Source: Thecamonas trahens ATCC 50062
Taxonomy: Eukaryota > Apusozoa > Apusomonadida > Apusomonadidae
NCBI RefSeq assembly: GCF_000142905.1
Contig: NW_013657644.1
Span: 246,992-310,991, forward strand
Length of the DNA stretch: 64,000 bases
Reading direction: 5' to 3'
A model generated the notes under the pieces. The model was not told where the DNA came from and did not search any database. It saw only the letters and a list, made by a program, of their open reading frames with translations. The position numbers were made by a program, and so were the translations under genes. This document shows positions 56,796-64,000 of the stretch, one piece after another. The first letter of the stretch is position 1. Every line of letters starts with the position of its first letter.

Positions 56796-58848
56796 ATGAG
56801 TGAGGACGGTAAGGCCAGATCCCCTCCCGTCCCTCCCCCTACACACACCCACACACCCACACACACTCTCTCTCTTTATCCATACCCTCCCCCCTTCACT
56901 CACCCTCCCCCCCCCCCCTCCCTTCGTAGGTGATGCCCTTCAGGCACTCTGGGACGCATGCGAGGAGGGAGAGCTGTCTGCGGTAGAGTCAGCACTGACT
57001 GCCGTTGGAGACCGATTGGATGTGGTGGATACGGATGGAGATGGTTACACCGCTTTGCAGTATGCTGTGAGGGCAAAGGCGCCTGATGTGGTCAGGTTTC
57101 TGTTGGCGGAAGGTGCTAATCCCGAAGTCCCGTCGGCCTTTGGTGGAGAGACGGCTCTTCATCTGGCGACAAAGCTCCAACACGCGGCTCTGGTGGACAT
57201 ACTGCTCAATGACGGCTTTGCTCGCCCTGATCCTCCTTCTTCAAAGACGGGCATGACTCCATTGGACATGGCGATGGATCCGGCTTGCAAGGATCTGCTT
57301 CGTCAAGCCATGGACCTCCAGCTAGACTCGGAAGATGCTCCTGCTCATGATCCGGCTCGGGTCATGGCCAAGGCTCTGTATGACTTTGTGGCAGAGCACG
57401 ATGAGGAGATGTCTCTTGCTGTTGGCGATGTTGTCCTCGTTGAGACATGGGACGAGGGCAACGAGTGGCAGCATGGCCACAAGATCAAGAACATCGCCCG
57501 CAACCCGATCCTCCTCGGGCCTGTTGGCCTCTTCCCGTCCAACTTTGTCGATCCTGTCGAGGTGCCGGCTCCGGCGCCGCCCGTTCCCGCCTTGCCGGCT
57601 AACGCCTCCTCGATGTCCACGCCCAAGTCGAGCAAGGCGGGCAAGGCCAAGTCCAAGCTGGACTCGACCAAGTCGCCGTCTGCCGCCACTGGTGCGCTCT
57701 CGCCCGAGACCAAGGAACTGCTGCGGAAGCAGAAAGAGCAGCGCGCACTGGTCAAGGAGCAGCTGGCTAAGGTCGACGGCTTTGTCCTTCCGTCGGATCT
57801 CCAGGCCAAGCTCGAAGACGAGACTGACGACTTTGACGACTGGTCGTCAGTTGACGACGCAGAGCCCAGGACCGATGCAGGCGCCAAGCCGCAGCAGGCC
57901 AAGGTCACTCTGGCTGCGCCAGCGTCGTCATGGGCTGCCGCTTTTGGCGAGTCCACTGCCCCGCTCCTCGACTCATACCAGCTCATCCGCGAGGCGCTGG
58001 ATGCCGTCAAGCTCCCCAAGTACCTCGAAAACTTTGAGGATGCCGGCGTCGACGACTCGCTCCTTGCAGAGCTTGACCTTGCAGACCTCAAGGAGATGGG
58101 CATCTCGCGCCTCGGCGACCGCAAGAAAATCCTTATGGCGCTCAAGGCTGCCGGTGCCATTGAGGCTAAGCCTCCTCTTGACACCTCCGACGTCGATGTC
58201 GGTGTTGACGACGACGCCGACGTCGGCCGTGACTCGGGCGACGCCGACGTGCCACCGGCCAACTCAAAGCGATCAGGTCGCCGTCGCAAGAACAGGCGCA
58301 ACCGCGGCGCAGCCGCAGCCGCCGGCGCTACCGGCGTTGCTGTCGGTGCAGTCGCTGGCGCTGGGCTTGCTTCCGATGACTCTGGCCCGCCGCCAGCCCC
58401 GCCCAAGCGAGTCTCTTCGCTCGCCTTTGTCGACTACGACTTTAAGGCTGCTGCCGCTGCCGAAAAGTCCAAGTCGGCCGACCGCCCGCAATCAGCGCTG
58501 GCTCGGTCGGCGTCGCGCTCGCGTCGCGGCGGTGACCCATCGCTCCGTTCAGCAGCGGCCAGGAACCGGGCCTCGCGGTTCGGCGCCTCGCCCGTCACCA
58601 CCGACGACGCCAGCCCGCCGCCGCCGCCCAAGCGCGTGTCGTCGATGGCATATGCCGACTACGTCTTTGACCCGTCCAAGCCTCCTCCCTCGGACAAGGC
58701 CCGCGACGGCGAGAGCGACGGCACCGACATCATCTCCGACGACGATGTCGATCCTTTCACCCGCCGCCAGCGTGAGCAGGCTGCCCGCCAGCGCCAGCAG
58801 CAGCAACAGCAGCAGCAGCAGAGCAAGGGATGCTGCGTTGTCATGTAG
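56796..58848 (+). CDS. Ankyrin-SH3-SAM adaptor with C-terminal CaaX box
   Basis: There are two exons: 56796-56808 (MSED plus one base) and 56930-58848. The donor is ACG|GTAAGG, the acceptor TTCGTAG|GT, and the intron 121 nt. The product has 643 residues. Residues about 8-125 are ankyrin repeats (DGDGYTALQYAVRAKAPDVV, GGETALHLATKLQHAALV). Residues about 150-214 form an SH3 domain (AKALYDFVAEHDEEMSLAVGD, then GLFPSNFVDPV). Residues about 354-415 form a SAM domain (REALDAVKLPKYLENFEDAG, ADLKEMGISRLGDRKKIL). Two copies of a PPP/APPKRVSS-AxxDYxF motif follow, then a poly-Gln run and the terminus KGCCVVM. CVVM is a farnesylation-type CaaX box and the adjacent Cys could be palmitoylated, so the adaptor should sit at a membrane. 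Confidence 0.9.
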
Positions 58849-58877
58849 CTGCAACGTTTTGCTTTCAATGAACATCG

Positions 58878-61800
58878 TCACTCATCATCATCGTCGCTCT
58901 CGGTCTCGGTCTCGACCGACGAGCCCCACACGTTGTTGTTCCCGCCGTCGGACGACACACTCACGATCGAGGCTGACGAAGGCGAGCCCATCGCTGGCAC
59001 CGGTGACTGGGCGATTGCATCAAACTTAGCAAGGTGCCCGGTGTCGGACGAAGCCTCGTCGGCAAAGTTCATCGAGTCGGCCGAGATGGCCAGCGACTCG
59101 GCCGAGGACCGGAACCGAGCGTCGTAGATAAAGGTCGGCGTGAACGCGCCCGACCGCGGGCCGGTCACACGCAGCTCGTCCGGATCATCGACAAGGGCGG
59201 CCAAGTACACGTAGTCATCGTCCGAGTCGAGCGTCCCAAGCGACTCGATGGCCGAGCCCCACTCGCACGACATCGACCGCAGCCGCTGCCGCGGTGTCGG
59301 TGCGCCCGGCGTCGTCGGCGTCGGCAGCGACTCGGAGAGCGATGCGTTCGACACGTCGCGCACCACATGGACCTCGAGCATCGGCAAGCCTGTCGTCTCT
59401 GATGCTGACGGCGTTGTCGCCGGTGAAGGTAGCTCCAAGCTGCTGCTGCCGCCGCTGCCGCCGCCGGCGCTGGCCTGCCGCTGCTTGACCCGCTCTGCCG
59501 CCGCGTGGTCCTGCAGTGCGTGGTCGACCTCGACTAGCAGCGACGCGAGTGTGTCGCGGACCTCGACACGGTGCTCCTTCGGCGTGTGCTTGATGAGCGC
59601 CGCAATGTCCGACCGCGGCGGTGGAAAGTCGACTAGCGCCGCCAGACCCGACGCGCTGTCGCCGATGGTCTTGGCAAACGCAACCAGGCCGTCGAGCGTC
59701 ACCTCGTTGCCGTCGGTCCGAAGAATCCGCAGCATCGGTCCAGTCGGCCCGGCGTCTTTCAGCGTCGCCGCCAGCAGACTCAGCGTCGACGAGCAGCGGT
59801 TGTGGGAAATGTCGAGCTCGGTGAGCGCCGGCGCCCGCTTGAGCGCCAGCAGCAGCGGTTCCAGCGACGAGCCGAGGTAGCGTTTGCGGTCGGCCGAGCC
59901 CGCGAGCGAGAGCGTGTGCAGCGTTGAGCCGGGCGAGGTTGTCAGTGCCACAAGCAGCGACATGGCCAGGTCTGTGTGCTTTCCGCGGTGCTTGAGGTTT
60001 CTTCCAAACCGCAGCTCCTGCAGTGTGTCCACTTTGCACAGGCCAAGCAGCAGCTCGCACACTCCGTCGTTGTTCTTGGTCTTGAGCGTGATGCCCTCCA
60101 TCGTCAGCGCTGTCAGGTTCTTCGAGTCCGCCAGCGCCGCGAGGAGAAGCTGCTCGCCGCGCAGGCCGTAGTCAAAGTTAGAGACGTCGACGTCGACCGA
60201 CGGCTTCGACCGATCGTTGAGGAGACAGGCCAAGAGCGAGACGAGCCCCTCGCGCCCGACCCGGACTCCAGCCAGCGAGACCTCGTGGACCGGCGAGGTG
60301 ACCACCGCCGCCCGAAGCGCCGGCAACGCTCGCTTGTCGAGCGTGTTGCCAGCCAGTCCCAGACTCTGCAGTGACGGCGCGAGCTGCACCGTCTTGGCCA
60401 GCACTCCACAGTCAATGCCAGTGTGCGAGAGGTCAAGCCGAGTCAGGGACGGCGCGAGGCTCACCACGTTCCACAGCGCTCGCGCCGCCGACGACGACGA
60501 CAGCTTGTTTGATGCGAGGTTGAGCGTCCGCAGCGTCCATACCACCCGCCCGTCCAGAGCCGCCAGCGGCGCAGCCGGCCGAGGGTAGCCGCTCGCTTCG
60601 CACCGTTCGCACCCGTCACACGACTCGCTCTCCGAGCCCAGGCTCGCGTCCGACGCCGATGAGTCGAGTACAAACTCTCCGTCGCCGACCGAGCCCTCCT
60701 CAAACGGCAGGTTCGAGAGGCTCGAGCTGTGAGCCAGCCGCGAGCCCGGTCCAGCAAACACGCTCGGCGTCGCGCCGCCACCTGGCAGCGCCGCCGACGC
60801 CGACGACGGCGATGCCGAGTAGTCGTCAGTCGGCGGCTCACCTGTCGACGGCCCAGCATCGGGCGCTGCCGCCGCTGTCGGCGGCCCGCCGCTGCCTTCA
60901 GCGCCCAAGCCGGCCGCCGCCGACGCCGCTGCTGCATCCTCAAGCGTCTCCCAGTCGAGGTCCGCCAGCTCGAGCCGCTTCGCCACCAGCGCGGTAAGAA
61001 GCGTCGAGACGCCGGTTCGTGACGACGGCAGCGCCGCAGAAAGATCCAGCCCGACCAGCGAGGTGCCCGCGCCCAGGACGGTCCCGAGCTCGGAAAGCAC
61101 CTTGTCTGGCAGCGGGTTGCCCGCCAGGGAGAGGACTCGAACCCGTGGCATGGCGTCGCGGAGGCCAGTGAGCAGCGTCCGCCACGCCGTCGATGATGAC
61201 GGCAGCCCGAGCTCGGCCAGATCAAAGTGAGTGAGGTGGAGGTTGTGGGCGAGGAGCTGCGCAAGCTGCGGGACCACAGACTTGCACGAAATGCCGTGGA
61301 GTGAGAGGTGCGTAAAGTAAGCCGAGTGTGTGAGCGCCGAGAGCAGCGGGCCGGTCGTCGGCATGTGCAGCGGCGCGCCCGATCGCAGGTTGGCCGAGAG
61401 TGCGAGCATGTGAACGTCAAACTCGCGCTCGATGCCGTCGTCGAGCGACTGGATGTGGTTCACCACCGCAGGGCAGATCTCGACGTCATAGAGAACACAG
61501 AACGCGCGGTACGCCGCCACAAACCCTCCGCAATGCCGCGCCGGCAGCGGTAGCGGATCCAGCGGCGGAAGCAGTCGCCGCACATTGATGTCGACCGTGT
61601 ACTCGGCCGGCCAGCCCAGCGTCACCGCGCGGAGCGCCGTGAGCAGCGCCTGTAGAAACTCACGGATCCGCGCAGGATGCGAGGCAAAGACCACAGAGTG
61701 CTGCGCCTGCAGCCAGAGAAGCCGGATATCGTCGGGATTGTGCGACTGGATGTGCGAGAGTGCGTAGAGTGGGATCTTGTGCAGGACGACGGGGTCAGCG

Positions 61801-62168
61801 CCAAGCTGGGGCAGCGACGGCTGGACCACAAAGAGCACAAACTCAAAGAGGACGGCAACCGCGCCGCCGGCGGCCTGCGAGTTGGCGTCGAGGAGCGAGA
61901 CCCACTTGCAAAATAGCAGCTTTTGCTCCACCTTGAGCATCCGAGCCATCTGCTCGCCGGCCACGTACGCAATCGCCAGCTGGGTATCCGACTCTTCCAT
62001 CGCGTAAACAGCGAGGCTGACCGGCGCTGCTGCCCGCCGCCGCGCCTTGCGCCGCGCCCGCCGAGCCGCACGGGCTGCCGCCACCCCACTGATGCTTCGA
62101 GAGGCCACACCAGCGCGTGAGGTCTCGCAGGAGATCTTAGCGTCGTCGTCAGAGTTGCCCGAGCCCAG

Positions 62169-62206
<38 letters not shown>

Positions 62207-63216
62207 ACACTTCCGAGTTGGAGTCCGAGTCAGAGCCGCGGCCGCCGCCATCATCCCGCGGAGAGGCAAGCGGCGGCGACGGCGGCGGCGACTCGAGCCG
62301 TCGCCCGCTCGCATGCATGATGTCGGCCTTGAACCGGACCACGGCTTCGGGCGACGGCGCGTCCTGAGCACTTGCACCTGTAAGTGCAACGCCGTCCGAG
62401 CTGACAGGCGCTTCAACTAGGCTGCCGCTGCCAGTGCCAAGAGCCTGCGCTCGCGGCGAGCCAGCGTCGCCGGCGCCGGATCCGTGCGAGGCTGACGACG
62501 AGAGCTGCTCCCAGTGAACACGGCGCGAGGGCCTGGCAGGCGGCGGCGAGAGAGAGCGGGCAGGCGGAACCGGACCGGCCGGCGAGACGGCTGGAGAGAA
62601 GCTAGGCGATGACGGGATGGCGACGCGCGGGGCCGGCGACGGCGTGAGCGTGACGAAGTCGGGCTCTTCGGCATTGTCTTCGGCGTCGGAGCCGCGCGGT
62701 GTTGGCTGGGCCGAGGACTCGCGCGAGAGCGAGCATGTCGGCGAGTGGCCGCGGGGAGGATCAAGAGTGGCCGACGACGGGATCCATGTCTTGAGGCGCT
62801 CCTGCAGATGAATGCGTGTGGCGGCGACGGCAGCGGTGTCGAGATCATTTGTCCGGGCGACGTAGAGAAAGGAGTCGTGGGCGTCGCGGGTGGCAGCCAC
62901 GTGGGCATTGAGCGCTTGCATCCAGTCGAGCATGTCGGTGTTGGAGCCTGCGCGGAGGTAGTAGTTTGGCCGCTGCGGCGAATGAATCTGGAAGCAGAAC
63001 CGCTTGCGCATGTTTGTGGCCGGCATGACAATGACATCCTCGAGTGAAATGGGGACGTACGCGTCGTCGGGCGCGTCGGCGCTTGTCCGCCGCGCGTACT
63101 CAAAGACGCCGTCGGAGCGGAGGCGGAAGAACCGCTTGGCCCAGGTCTTAATCCGCGAGCCGGACCGCTTGGAGAGAAGGCCCTGCTTGATGATCCGCCA
63201 GGCGTGCGGGCCCGAA

Positions 63217-63250
<34 letters not shown>

Positions 63251-64000
63251 CGTCGTCAGAGCCCGTGACGGGTGTAAGTGTCGACGAGAACGATGCAAAC
63301 GAGGTCGACGACAGCGTGATGGTCGACGACGAGCCCGAGACGCCGCCGACCATCTCGAGCGGGTGCACGTGCCTGTGGCCCGACGACGAGTCAGAGCACG
63401 ACTGCGAGGCTGAGCTTGTGGTGGTGCCACTCGAGTCAGTCTCGGTCGTGAGCGAGTAGTATGAGACCGAGGCCTGCCACGCCGGCGACCGCGACCGTGT
63501 CGATGGCGGCGACGACGGCGGTGATGACGCGCCTGCTACGTTGGTGAGCGAGCCCGACCGGGTGACCTCAGTGGTCTTGGCCCGAGCCAGCGCTTCGTTC
63601 TCGTCCTCGTACGTCGCCGACATGTCGTAGCCTGAGGCCGAGGCCTCCACGCTCCGTCGCGACCGGCCCCGACGCCTGCCTGGCGAGCGGGTGGTGATCC
63701 GCAGGTGGTCCGACGACTGGGTCTTGGCCTTGGCCTTGGTCTTGGCTTTGGCCTTGGCCTTGACCTTGGCCTTGGATCGTGTGCGCGCCTTGAACGAGAA
63801 CGATGATGAGAGCGTGTCGTCGTCACCGTACTCGTCGTCGAGCTCAAAGTACTGCGCGCTGGGGCTGGTCTTGGTCTTGGTCTTGGTCTTGGCCTTGGTC
63901 TTAGCTTTGGCCTTGGTCTTGGTCTTGAGCTCGGGCTTGGTCTTGGCCTTGGTCTTGGTCTTGGTCTTGGTCTTGGTCTTGGCTTTGGGCTTGGGCTTGG
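58878..64000 (-). CDS. PH-LRR protein with Lys-Thr repeat N-terminus (partial, runs off right edge)
   Basis: The frame is open from 58878 to the window edge, about 1707 codons, with no Met in the right-most 370 nt, so the N-terminus is missing. The visible start is a long Lys-Thr/Lys-Ala repeat (KTKTKTKAKTK) interrupted by an acidic patch. Then come Ser-rich disorder, a PH domain at about 63196-62880 (IKQGLLSKRSGSRIKTWAKRFF, WMQALNAHVAA), more disorder, a helical domain (about 62010-61440) and about 15 ribonuclease-inhibitor-type LRRs (about 61350-59600; TALTMEGITL, LTELDISHNRC). PH plus RI-type LRR recalls CARMIL, a capping-protein regulator, but no capping-protein motif was found, so this is tentative. 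The acidic C-terminus ends ESDDDDE. It is convergent with the adaptor gene, 29 nt apart. Confidence 0.8.
63725..64000 (-). repeat. CTTGGT/CTTGGC hexamer repeat encoding Lys-Thr/Lys-Ala
   Basis: Six-base units (cttggt, cttggc, ctttgg variants on the plus strand) occur in two blocks, about 63725-63775 and 63868-64000. They translate on the minus strand as KTKT and KAKA. The second block continues past the window edge. Confidence 0.88.

Noticed and set aside
63725-64000. CTTGGT/CTTGGC hexamers as a telomere end
   Set aside because: They are in frame with the PH-LRR protein and encode Lys-Thr/Lys-Ala; the unit varies in a codon-compatible way.

Overview
This is a nuclear genome fragment from a eukaryotic protist. 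The DNA is GC-rich and the genes are tightly packed on both strands. Introns are few and obey GT-AG; those I could place at both ends run from 70 to about 520 nt. The gene set (axonemal dynein light chain, TSNAXIP1-like protein, CAMSAP, NELF-A, SOSS-B, Doa10/MARCH6, SH2 and eIF2-alpha-kinase-like proteins) points to a flagellated unicellular relative of opisthokonts and amoebozoans. An apusomonad such as Thecamonas would fit. That identification is an inference from gene content and composition, not a database match.

Layout. 0-6.4 kb: a Lys/Ser plus FGG/PQQQ repeat protein, a RhoGAP protein, spliced genes for axonemal dynein light chain 4 and mitochondrial ribosomal protein uL29m, and a doubtful Pro-rich ORF. 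6.5-11 kb: ribosomal protein uL3, an SLC19-type vitamin transporter and a C-CAP/sirtuin (SIRT7-class) fusion. 11.5-18 kb: an SH2 protein and two neighbouring polytopic membrane proteins of unknown function. 18.6-29 kb: a Doa10/MARCH6-like RING-CH ligase, a coiled-coil protein, a large helical protein and a PX-BAR sorting nexin with an RS-rich N-terminus. An assembly gap of 100 N lies at 29017-29116. 29.2-40.5 kb: a CAMSAP-type protein with an extra EB1-like CH domain, a protein O-fucosyltransferase-like enzyme, phosphatidylserine decarboxylase and a TSNAXIP1-like protein. 40.6-48.9 kb: NELF-A, a SIRT6-like deacylase, a large LRR/Cys-rich/polytopic receptor-like protein and a basic nuclear-looking protein. 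49-50.1 kb: a near-identical 530-bp segment present twice. 50.2-64 kb: a WD-like protein, a DUF218 protein, an eIF2-alpha-kinase-like kinase, SOSS-B, a small coiled-coil protein, an Ank-SH3-SAM-CaaX protein, and a PH-LRR protein whose reading frame is still open at the right edge.

The genes do not form an operon or a dedicated cluster. Themes recur: microtubules and cilia (DNAL4, CAMSAP, TSNAXIP1), transcription and genome maintenance (NELF-A, SIRT6-like, SIRT7-like, SOSS-B), membranes and trafficking (PSD, sorting nexin, Doa10, O-fucosyltransferase) and signalling (RhoGAP, SH2, kinase, Ank-SH3-SAM).

The most notable observations are domain fusions (EB1-CH + CAMSAP-CH + CKK; C-CAP + sirtuin; RS + PX-BAR) and five otherwise convincing genes interrupted by the same kind of frame break. 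In every case one extra base is needed, at a Phe codon or pyrimidine run on the coding strand. Homopolymer undercalls are the simplest explanation, but programmed -1 frameshifting, insertional RNA editing or tiny introns are testable alternatives.
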